Below are positions 25,299 to 36,113 of a stretch of DNA of 64,000 nucleotides, piece after piece. The stretch's first letter is position 1. Each line of letters begins with the position of its first letter. Origin of the DNA: Phlebotomus papatasi (Eukaryota; Arthropoda; Insecta; Diptera; Psychodidae); NCBI RefSeq assembly GCF_024763615.1, contig NC_077224.1:67404712-67468711 (forward strand). The letters are read 5' to 3'. A program made the translations under genes and the position numbers. The notes below the pieces were generated by a model. It made no database searches and was not told where the DNA came from. It was given only the letters and a program-made list of their open reading frames with translations.

Positions 25299-25440
25299 GT
25301 CAGTTGGATCAGCAATTGTCGTAACTTCCTCATCATCAACGAAATTCATCAATTCTTGTATAGTACGTGTATTTCCATATTGTTAGAAGAAATGCTGATG
25401 AGGTGATGAGGAAGTTACGACAATTGCTGATCCAACTGAC
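25299..25440. repeat. Perfect 37-bp inverted repeat (hairpin)
   Basis: The left arm (25299-25335, beginning GTCAGTTGGATCAGCAATTG) is the exact reverse complement of the right arm (25404-25440), with a 68-bp loop. Perfect arms in otherwise decayed DNA imply a recent origin or selection. Confidence 0.9.
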
Positions 25441-28430
25441 AAAGTGTATACAAGCCTATTATTCTTTTATTGATAACAGTTAACCGAGAAAATCAAACTG
25501 AAATTAAAGTAAAGGAAACGGAAAAATGCCGAAAAAGACCAGTAGAACTGTTTGAGCTGTGGGGCTAGATTTTTTAGTCTATTTCTTAATCAAGCTGGAC
25601 CTTACAATTATTTTATTTAGATCCACAATTATTTTGTCTATCCAAATTACATCATGTTAAAACCCAGTTTCCATTAGAAATATGCGAAAAATCGTATAAC
25701 AATGTAGCCTCACAGCTCAAAGTAGCCCCACCTCCCCCTAGTAATATCGGTAATTTAGCGGGTACCATTGGATTTCATCTCGAACCACAAAAGCTGAGAT
25801 TGTAAAAAATCTCAATCAAAACTAGTGATTCCAACAACGGTTAACTGGTTTCGGAAAATCAGTTAACCGCTCTATTTTAGAGACGATTTTATACCCGGTT
25901 TTTAGAGATAAAACCGGTTTAAACCCGTATCCTTCCAAAAATTTTAATATTTCTCTTAAGCTTTAGTTTATTACTTGAAAATCAAGATACACTGCAAAAT
26001 ATTTCCTTGACTTTAGGAGGGAACCTGAACCTGAAGTGCAATATGATTCTAAGTGTAATCTGTAGTATGGCAGTATGTTAATAATATGAAGGATAGTAGT
26101 AATGGGTTTAATGTACGTTTCTTCCGCTCTTGAAAAGAATTATTTGCTTAAACGTTATCGGAAATTATTTCAGGACTTCTTCACTTCAAACCATACAAAT
26201 TGAACTTTACACTCAAATAATAAACTTTTGTATCCCTAGAACCATTGACAACATATGAAGACGAATTCCTATTTTCTATTCATTTAAAATTATATTAAAA
26301 TCAGCATCAGGCACGTAGAAGAGTTTTAGACAAAATATTGTAATGTGGTATAAAACAAATATTGACACATTATTAAGAAAATAGTATAATTGATAAATAA
26401 AAGCGCCATAAAAAATGTATATCCGATTTCAAAAAATATATATGATAGAAACGAGACCAAAGCAAGAGTCGAATCCGAGATCTTTGCGTAACGGGGAAAA
26501 TTTAATGGTATTTCCCCGGGATTTTTCTTTTACTCTTAAGGATATACTTCTGTCGAGATGAATTTCTTCAGACACAGTTCATAAGAACCGTAGATCTCAT
26601 ATGTATATTATACATTGCAGTGGACATACATGCCATATAAGAAGATTTCATCTGTATATATACGATTTCATGTAAGTGATCTACAAGCATCACAATTCAG
26701 AAATATTGTCATGATCGTGCATCGAATTTTATCCTAGTGGTTGTCATCTACGATAAGACGGCAATGGCCATATGCACGGTGGGATAAAAATAAAAAAATT
26801 ACAATAAATCAAATCAAATATTCTATAATAAGTGACTTCATATTACAAGAATTCTGAAATATTGTCAGACAAATTTTTGTTTTTTTTTTGTTATTTTGAA
26901 TGATTGACTCTAGAATTTTAGTGACCACTGTATGTACAGAGCTGTCTATTTTATAATATCTCTCCAGGAAAGGAGACGAACAGAGAGAATAGTATTCTCT
27001 CTCACAAGCCCCAAGCACACCATATGAATTGTTTACTACCAGAGGTGCAAGTTCAATTTAATATACAATAATCTGCGCAAAAGCCATTCAAGAGCAAAAC
27101 TATTAATATGAACTTTTCACAACTCTCATGTATCTCCCATATTTGTCTCATCTTCTCTATATCAATGCTATAATCCTCTCAATCTAAGCATTTCATTGTT
27201 GAAAAAAATTCACTGGGATGTTACGAAGGAGTCGTATTTCGAAATATACACCAATATGGAAAATGTCCTTGTGCGCAAACTCTAAAGAAAATTGGGGAAA
27301 TTTAATTTACACCAAAAGATGACGATGTAAACAAATATTTTTGGACAATTTTCCACACACTCATACACATCATTTTTCTCCATAACTTTTATAACTTAAA
27401 AATCTCCTCTGGGAGTATTTTATATGCCATTCATCTGCCTGCACAAGCCTACAATTTTCCCATCTATGAAAAAATATATCAAAATATTTTTTTACAATAC
27501 CCCATAGACGGGTATTTTCACACGTTTTTCGGGACTTTTTACGCAATTATTGATTACGTCGCAGACAGAGTATGTAGCGAGCTTTTTGGCCTTTCTCTCT
27601 GTCCTCAGGGATAAGACGCTGTCGGTGTGCATGAGCATTCTGGAGGAGCAAAAGAGATGGTCACATGTGCGCATTTTCATTTTCATGGTAAAAGGGAAAA
27701 TATATGTATAAATATCAAATGCCACTCTTAGTACATAAAACAGCACCAAGAGAGGACATTGAACAGTGGAGTAGAGACCGCAAAAGGAGAAAAGATGTAG
27801 GAAGAAAAGAAGGAAAACCCTCAAAATTTTCACATTGTTGTGATTTTTATGCTGGTAAAATTTCTATACACAACAAAATTCTTGTATAAATATAAAACAT
27901 TTAAAATCCTTCTCTTTATTTTTCTTCCTTTCTCACAAAAATTTAAATTTGGCCTTTGCACTCAACCACAAAATTAATTCACTAAAACTTCTTTTCCACA
28001 CCTTGATCTCTCTACTTTATTTCCCTTTTACCATGCATAATTCTACGGAGAGAGAAGAAAGGACACCGAGTCCCAGTTGAGGTTGATGGCCTTTGAATAG
28101 GTATGGAATTTTGTGATTCTCAAGTTAACATCTTTAAAATGGTTGCAACGTCGTCGTGGTAAAACTACTACAACTCAAATAATATAATAAATCTAAGAGT
28201 TGAAAAAACAAAAGAAAAGGGAAATATACGGAAATACAATATAATAAAATTCTATCATAAAAAAGTTTATTACGGAATAATCGTATATTTAAGGCGACAA
28301 CATATTATAGCGAACCGTTATCGTAGAAATATATTAGGGGAAATAAAGCTAGACCCTCAATTAGGAATCTTAAGTAAATCACTATTTAATCAAACCACAT
28401 CTCCCTCTCCCTATTTACTGAAACCGGAGA
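25441..28430. other. No gene recognised; repeat fragments
   Basis: Near 25840-25930 are ACCGGTTT-type blocks of the dispersed repeat at 33930. The strip near 27530-27690 is a little richer in GC, but its frames do not resemble a known protein. Confidence 0.5.
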
Positions 28431-28724
28431 GGCAGCCAAAATCTCGAAAGCCAAAATCTTAAAAGCCAAAATCCCGAAAGACAAAATACCGAAAACCAAA
28501 ATCACGGATGTTTAAAATCGTGAAAGGGATGAAATTATATGCAGAATAATGTTTAGAATAATTTCCCCAGACACAGAAAATTTCCCTTCGCCTCCAGCAA
28601 GTACGGGTGCAATCGTAGGAGTAGCTATTACACTTTTAAGAATTCGATATTTTGGCTTTTCGGGATTTTGGCGTTCGGGATTTTGGTTTTCAGGATTTTG
28701 GCGTTCGGGACTTTGACCGGGACC
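28431..28724. mobile_element. Fold-back element of 15-bp repeats, copy 2 (inverted)
   Basis: Runs from GGCAGCCAAAATCTCG to TTTGACCGGGACC with the core inverted relative to copies at 10732 and 32072. Four or five 15-mer units per arm, the units diverged. Confidence 0.85.
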
Positions 28725-29044
28725 CTACTGAAACATCTATCCGTCTCAAGCCACAAATAGACACAGGCTGATCTTAGAGAATATTTATTCCGTATAAAAT
28801 TTAACGGCCAAGGATAAGTCCAAAAAACCACAAGTAGTTTAGGATTAAGGATCAAAAGTCCTTTGCTTGAAATTTCCTACACCTGATCCTCTATGGAAGA
28901 ACTTTTACAGGTTAAGTATTCTAAAGGATCAGGTTTCACAACTTTTACTAAAAGATAAATGACATTTTCTAAGTATTTCGACCCCGAACTCTGATGAAAC
29001 ACAAACATACGAAAAATCACTTTCTTTTTTGGGGTACTCAATTC

Positions 29045-29100
29045 TTTAAAAGCTAGAACATTCGCTCTATAATGCAAGGGTCCTGTATTCTTGTCCAGAT
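29045..29100 (+). mobile_element. Decayed SINE head
   Basis: AACATTCGCTCTATAATGCA and the following TCCTGTATTCTTGTCC resemble the head of the 781-1012 SINE between its A and B boxes. Weak. Confidence 0.3.
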
Positions 29101-29479
29101 TAGACCACTACACATGTTCAGGCATTAAAGGTGCCAAAATCGTTTTTAGTGATTGAGCATGGACCTGACAATAAATTGTTAAAGAGAAAAGTAATGTTGC
29201 ATAACTAGAAGGAACAAGAGTCACTTTAATACACATATTTTAACCTTTTCTAGCTTGGGTCAGGGGGAACGGAGTACCATAAGTTTTCTTTTAACCGAAA
29301 GATTTAAGGCCCAGCTATAACATATTAAAATTTGAGACCTATGGATGCCATAATGTCCAAACTATTTAGAAAACAAAAATGGAACTACCCAATGTGGCGT
29401 AAGGAAGGGCGGGCATCAATGTACCAAGTTGCAATTTTCACCCGGTATATAACCTTTGCCGAAAACCGCAAGTCGATAT

Positions 29480-30125
29480 AATTTTTAGTTTGGAGTTTGG
29501 AGGTTATAAAGTTCTAAAGAACGACCGGACGGACTGGACAGTTTTATAGCCATCCATATATTCGTGATAAGGAAGTGACCAAACACATTTTGGAAAAGTT
29601 TAAGCGCGATCGAAGGACATGAGATTTTGTAATGACTAAGTTTTAAAAGGCTCCAGAGGTCTTTAGAGACCGTATTTCTCAACCGAATAGTGGGCTCGTC
29701 GGAAAGGTCTTGGAATTCCTGACAAGCTTGAAGCAGTTCCAATCGGTTCTAAACCGGTAATGAACCAATTTATAACCGATAAGTAATTTTTATCAGAAAA
29801 TCAATTGTATTACTCCTAAGCCATTCTGGGCGATCTTTTGAGTAATCAAGGAAACGCTTTAAATTTGTTGTAAATCGGTAAAGAGTAAATGATGTGAAAG
29901 TAATTTTGAAGTATAGCATCTAAAGGCCTCTACACATTGGGAACAATTTTCGTCAAAAATCGCATCTTTGACAGAATTTTGACGTTTCTACCCACAACAA
30001 CGGTGCGGACAATTTCCTTCAAAAGAGTAATTTTTAACGAAAACTGCTTACAATGTGTAGACACCCTAAGTCACGAGTTCGAGCATTTCCCAAAGCCTGG
30101 GACGCTTTGCAACTCCTTTTATGAT
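29480..30125 (-). repeat. Dispersed repeat with ACCGGTT core, interrupted by a MITE
   Basis: Inverted relative to 33930-34560: blocks CGGTTCTAAACCGGTAATGA, GTATAGCATCTAA and, after the insertion, GTCACGAGTTCGAGC and CAAAGCCTGGGACGCTTTGC. The B-box-like GAGTTCGAGC suggests a tRNA-derived part. Confidence 0.6.
29924..30066. mobile_element. Harbinger-like MITE 'AGGCCTCTACACATTGGGA', copy 2
   Basis: Inserted in the surrounding repeat between GCATCTAA and TAAGTCACGAG with TAA duplicated at 29921-29923 and 30067-30069. The uninterrupted site GCATCTAAGTCACGAG is seen on the minus strand near 34243. Confidence 0.85.
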
Positions 30126-30360
30126 CAAATTTCAGTTTTTACATCTCAAATGGCATCTATTTGGCATTTTATCAGGATATACTTGAGAATGTGCATTTTA
30201 TGCATTTTACTTCATGTAAACATTAATGTATACATTTTACTTCAAAATACACTATCTTGACAAAAAAAAAATTCACATTGTGTAAAACTCTCAATGGCCT
30301 ATACAAACTGTAAGAAGTTTTTGTTAATATTTAGCATATTTAAGTAAATTATTTACGCCT

Positions 30361-30402
30361 GTATTGAAAAAACCGGAAAACCGTGAGATTTTTTTTCAAT
30401 AC
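30361..30402. repeat. Short A/T-rich hairpin
   Basis: GTATTGAAAAAA and TTTTTTTCAATAC form an inverted repeat around a 16-base GC-richer loop. Confidence 0.4.
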
Positions 30403-32071
30403 TGCTAAGTATAGACATAAATTTAACTAGATCGTAATGGTCATAACGGAAATGTATCATTTCATAATTTGACCCTATGCTTGGTATAAATGCATGATAA
30501 CCTAATTTTATAGGTTATTTTAGAACGGACCTCAAGAACATGGATTTCTCAGATACAATACATCTTAATAGACTTGTTGCTAACTCAATTACAATATCTC
30601 TGATTTTCCTCTAAATTTATTTTTGAACTCCTGGTAGGAGAGAATGAGTACCAAAAAGTCCTAATATAATTACAATTTAGATGAGATGGGTATTATATTG
30701 TCTAATATGACACATGATGGAATGAAAACAATTTAAGAAGAAATCTCCTGACATTGTTCTTAAGTTTAAAATCATCACAAGTGATTCAATTACGATACTT
30801 TATTGCCTGAACTCTTGGGTAATTCATTTCCAGCTAGCTACACAATCACAAGGCAAGCCTCAAAATTGCAATAGGCGTCTACTTAAATAAAATATGTACT
30901 AGTTGCCGACTCCTTATATACATCACACAACATTATGTAAATCACAGAGTTAGAAATGGCGTTTTGCACAATATTCCGCTGTTAAGACACTCTATGACTT
31001 TAAAGTGTTTTAGAGGCTCTGATAAATCCTATGGGAGTCACGTTATAGTGGGGAAATTCTGAAAGATACAGCACTTTTCCTTTTTGCCTTCCCTTCTCCT
31101 TAAATCGCCCATATAATTTTCGTGAAATTGCCATATTTGCAAGACATTGAGAAAAATATCATCATACTAAAATTTAATAATAGTAGAATATTCTAACACC
31201 CTAAAGATAGTAAAGAGCCAAAAAATCTTTTGGGGGAACATTCTTGTGAATATATATTTTTTCTCTATTTATTTTCTCCACAACAAAAATGTCCAGTAAT
31301 ACGCTTGTACACAGATCATGTACGAAATTTCCATTCAATTTTTGGCGAAGAATTTTCAATGGAAATTCAACAGAATTGAAATGCACATGTGAACCAAACC
31401 AATTTTCCTCTTGAAATACGAAAATTCATATTTAGGGAAGCATCTTTCATTTTCCCATTTGGCAAAATATTCGTATACAATTTTTACCCAGTCTTGCTTA
31501 TACGAACTTTTCAATATTGTTTTTCATGTACTTTTTTTCTTTTTTTATATAAATATCCATAAAACTAATTATTCTAATTATACCGACATGATGTAATTTT
31601 CTAAAAATATTTCACCATGGAATTTGCAATGAAATATTCCACCCACGAATTGTGCAAATTTCTATTTCTTGAAATAAAAAAAAAAACAGCATAACTTTTG
31701 CACCAATAATTTACACTTTTATACTCAATATTGCACGCAAATTATGCGCCTCTTTCATTTAACAAGGTAATAAATGTTTAAAATGTATTGTGAATTTGCA
31801 CTATGAGGAAAAACTAATTCATCATCTAAATGGTAATTTTCTCTATGCAAAGAAATGCTTATAAATTTCACTCGCAACACCTCATCATTTTAATCGAATG
31901 ATCAGAGTATCGATATTATAAACAGAACTCAGTTATAAACCTGAAAGAGTTTATAGAATTTGTGATTCACTACCAGGTAATCTCGAAAATGGTAATAACA
32001 AATTTTATCAACTGTCAATATTAAAATATCATTGAAATCTTTTGTAATGTTCACAAGATAATTCCGAAAAC

Positions 32072-32368
32072 GGGTCCCGGTCAAAATCCCGAAAGCCAAA
32101 ATCCCGAAAGCCAAAATCCCGAACGCCAAAATCCCGAAAGCCAAAATCCCGAATTCTTAAAAGTATCATAGCTACTCCCACGATTGCACTCGCGCTTGCT
32201 GGAGGCAAAGGGAAATCTTCTGTGCCTTGGGAAATTATTCTAAACATTTTCCCCCATATAATTTCATTCCTATCACGATTTTAAAAATTCGGGATTTTGG
32301 CTTTCGGGATTTTGGCGTTCGGGATTTTGGCTTTCGGGATTTTGGCTTTCGGGATTTTGGCTGCCACC
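32072..32368. mobile_element. Fold-back element of 15-bp repeats, copy 3
   Basis: The cleanest copy: GTCCCGGTCAAAATCCCG, then four AAAATCCCGAAxGCC units, the shared core, then five inverted GGGATTTTGGCTTTC units to GGCTGCCACCG. The long repetitive frame it makes (AFGIL repeats) is a by-product of the 15-mer, not a protein. Confidence 0.9.
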
Positions 32369-32642
32369 GTCCGAAAACATTTTACAGAGAAACATATTTT
32401 CTTTAAATTTTTAGCGACACCTAGCGGCGTACACAGAAACTTGTCATGTACTATAGAAATGAAGTTATTTTACGACATTATTTAAATTATGTTTCTGTAA
32501 GTTCGAATTAAACCAGTGAAAAATAGTAAATCTTTATTAGCCTGATTCTTGGTTATCCAATGGTAAATTATTACATTTGAGTAGAATATTAGAAATATTT
32601 GATATTTCCAGTAATATTCTATTGAAAATTTCTGATAACCCT

Positions 32643-32887
32643 ATAAGGACGAGTGGGACACCGATGTCGCAAAAGCAAAAACAATTTTTTGATTATACAA
32701 AGTTATTTTGCTTATTTTTAATAATAAGATAATTTATTCAAACTCAACATTTCCAACCTTCCCATGCGTCTGTCGCCATCTTAGCGTTGATGACCAGCCT
32801 CCGAAGCCAAACGGCAGTTCACTGTTCTCTAAATAGTCCAAAAAATTAGTATTCATTTTTGGGATACCGGTGTCCCATTCGTCCTTA
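32643..32887. mobile_element. TA-flanked element holding a shared coding-like segment
   Basis: Inverted ends TAAGGACGAGTGGGACACCG and GGTGTCCCATTCGTCCTTA. On the minus strand inside it, 32816-32717 reads LPFGFGGWSSTLRWRQTHG and aligns with 59289-59392. The frame extends upstream to 32922 without similarity to known families. Confidence 0.6.
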
Positions 32888-33929
32888 ACTCTTTCGTCTC
32901 TTTTGGGACTCTGAGTACCCAAAGCAGCATATGAATGTTCTGTGAAAAATAATGTTTTTTAATTATTCAGAACTGATAAAAATCCTATTTTTGTGGATGA
33001 TTACAAACTATAAGGATGTCCAAATGTAAGATATTTTTTGTAAGACCTCAATTAATTCCTGAGCTTAGATATTTTTTATTAAAAAATTGTGAAATTGGCT
33101 TGCAGCATATGCTGCGGTCCGGAAAGAGTTAAAGTAATAAACCATTCACATGGTAAAGTTGTAAAAATGAGGAATAACGTAAGGTAACGCAATAAATAGC
33201 TGTCAAAATCTTTCTAATACCTTAAAAATCAATATCAACAGTTAGAGAATTTCCAAAATTAGTAAGCTGTCTTAAATAAAAAAAACATGAATAACATCTA
33301 AACAGATGCTTTGAACATAATTTGTAATTCATAAGTGGTAAAATGTGTTCCTCCAAAATCTGGGATTAAATGATTGAGATCGGGTTTCCCATCTGACCAC
33401 AGAAGCTGTGATTGGCAATATTACCAGCAAAAAATGTATCAAAAAGAGGAGAATCAGTGAAAAAAATGTAATGCTCTCTATTTCCACTTTCCACATGTGG
33501 AATTAATATGTGGTTATTTATTGACATTGAACTGGATTATTCCTATCAGTGGTTCTTTTACCAAATGTATTGAATTCAAAAGTTGAAGAGTAATTTTCGA
33601 ATTACCATCAATGACGGACTTCCAAAATACATACTAAACATTGGCATATGAGAAAATGTCTATTGTGGAAAATTTAATTGGAATTTGTGGTAAATGAGAA
33701 TATGTAACATTCAGTACAAATACGAATTTTGGTTAACAACTGACTTATTAAAACTTTACCTTAATTCAAGTACATACATTCATTTTCGGTATTTATTGTT
33801 TGAAATATTAACAATAGTGCATTGATAATAAAAATTCAAAAGAGCAACCTCAGAACTCTAATATAATCGAGTACAGTATAAGATATATTATTTTTCAAAA
33901 AAATAAAAATTATTGTATAGTTTTAGGTA

Positions 33930-34560
33930 ACTTTAGATTATTAATTGTGAGACAAAAAATGTACTATTCATCCGTTTTATGGTTTTAAGGTCAAATAGTT
34001 CCAGATATAAGCTTTGAGGTTTTAAGAAACCCCATTGTTGTTGGAATCTAATTTTCAGGGACCTTTTAAAAAAAATCAATTTTTCGGTGGACTGGACAAG
34101 ATTTCTCAGAGTTATATTCATCTAACGTTAAAAAAAAAACAAATATTTCTGTTAGTTGATGAATTATTCTTATACTTGAATATCTTGTTTTATAAGGAGT
34201 GGCAAAGCATCCCAGGCTTTGCGAAGGGCTCGAACTCGTGACTTAGATGCTATACCTCAAAAATACTTTCGCATTCGCACCATTTACTGTTTACCTGTTC
34301 TTAACCGATTTAAATCGATCCATAAATCACTATAAAAATTTCACAAAATAGTTTTAAAAGTAATATTATAGAATTGATTTTCAGGCAAAAATTACTTATC
34401 GGTTCAAAACCGGTACAATACCGGTTCACAACCGATTTGTACCGGATTATGAATCACTTAAAACATTGTCCAAAATACACCTCAAGAGTAATATAATTGA
34501 ATTTCGAATAAAAATTAGTTATCGGTTATGAACCGGTTCGTTACCGGTACCAGTGTAATT
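33930..34560 (+). repeat. Dispersed repeat with ACCGGTT core, fullest copy
   Basis: Contains TTCGGTGGACTGGACAAGAT, AAAGCATCCCAGGCTTTGCG, a B-box-like CTCGAACTCGTGAC (inverted) and several AACCGGTxxxxACCGGTT blocks that partly repeat in tandem at 34395-34555. Related pieces at 9230, 17060, 25840, 29480 and 63940. Confidence 0.6.
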
Positions 34561-35236
34561 TTATCGGAAATTCCAAAATTGTTTTCTTAATGGTCTAATA
34601 TCTAATGGTGAGAAATATCGATTGGGTTTCTTGATAATATTAATTTAATTTCTCCATTAAATTTAATCATAGACTTTTTTCTTTTTTTTACTCTTTTAAA
34701 TCTTTTAAAATCTTTACAGTTCTAGCAAACTTTTAAGTTCAGGAAAATATTGTGAAATCAATATTCACATTTCATTCTATGGAACTTTATGAGATTTTCC
34801 TAATATAATTTATCTATCTGATTTAATCTATCTGATTTTTATAAGGGTTACGATTTTTTAAAAAAAAATACAAAGTGTGTCTAGTTCGACTAGTCCAAGA
34901 AATGAATATTTACCTTTTTCTCTCAAAATTTCCTCAAAGTTATTCAACTGTAAATTCCAATTGTCAGTAAATCAGTGTCTACTATATCGTAAATTCGTTA
35001 GAGGAATAATATTCTTTACACACGATGAATTTTTGCAAATCGAAAGTCATAAATTAAGCTAGTTGAAACCCCTTTTTTTTTTAACAAAATAAAAAACATG
35101 TGGGATCGAAACACCCAGCCACATAAAGTCAATATAATCTCAATTAACTAATTGAAAATGTATAGATTGAACTCACCCATGCATTAGTGACTTTGAGCGT
35201 TTTTGGTTCACTTCTTTCGAATAGAAGGCAACTGAT
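34561..35236 (+). other. Region upstream of GrA
   Basis: AT-rich, no transposon recognised. The promoter of GrA must lie here, but no unmistakable core element can be named. Confidence 0.4.
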
Positions 35237-36113
35237 ATGGCACATTTAAAGTTAGGCAGAAAGTTGTTCTTGTGCTTTCAACTGTGTGGTCTGAACCTCA
35301 TAAATCTCTCCACCCTGAATAAAAATACAAAAAAGAAAAATAGTGTCAAAATAAAATACCATCTCTATCATTTACTACATATAGTGATATTTTGTGCAAA
35401 TTTAGTTATTGTGCTAAGCTGCCCAAATTCCATCATGTTTGCATTTGATCCATTGGGAAAGTTTAACGATTGGATTAAGTATTATGCTGCAATCACAACA
35501 TCATGCATTATATTGCTTGAATCCTATGTTCGTGTAGAAGAATTAATTGATGTTTTTCATCAATCCTTCAAATTGGAAGCCATCTTTAGAGCCATTAAAA
35601 TTGATCTAAGTCAGCAAAATGAGAATTCTACTCGAATCTACATGAGAAAATTTGTATTCTACATTGTATTGCTATTTGCATTGGAATTGTGGTCACTGCC
35701 TTTTCTCCTGAGAAATACATCACAATTGAACTACTGGATCCTCTCAATGCCACTCGTGATCCAGAGTCGCTTCCGACAACTTCAACACCTCTACTGCATT
35801 GATTTATGCCATCACTACTCCAGGACATTAGCATGCAATATCAAGCAACTTGCTATTTTTCTCAATACCCTAGATATCACAAGACCATGCAATCCAATAT
35901 CCCTGGAGAAATATCGCATGAAATTTATTCACCATCGTTTTAAGATTTTGCAAAAATCCTATTATATCATATGGAAAATGGCAAATTCTGTCAATTTATA
36001 TTTTGGATGGTCCCAAGTAGCCAATTATGCTGGTCAATTCCTACAACTATTGTCCGACTTCTACTGGCTCTACTGGAGATTCTACAATGAATCTTATGGC
36101 TTCGGCATGTGTA
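35237..36113 (+). CDS. GrA exon 1 (N-terminus to transmembrane segment 5)
   Basis: Codes residues 1-292 and the first base of codon 293. The reading frame runs on past the donor to 36181, but that extension (rich in Met, Asn, Pro) does not resemble the family. The donor GTATGT at 36114 is in phase 1, as exon 2 needs. FGWSQ and DFYWLYW near residues 255-280 mark the segment-5 region and align with GWSE and DLYWIY in GrB. Confidence 0.9.

Noticed and set aside
27492..27833. 113-codon minus-strand frame and opposite-strand partner in a GC-richer strip
   Set aside because: No recognisable domain on either strand and no plausible exon joins.
31929..32485. Open frames with AFGIL repeats on both strands
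   Set aside because: They arise because the 15-bp unit AAAATCCCGAAAGCC is a multiple of three and lacks stops; they lie in the fold-back element and are not genes.
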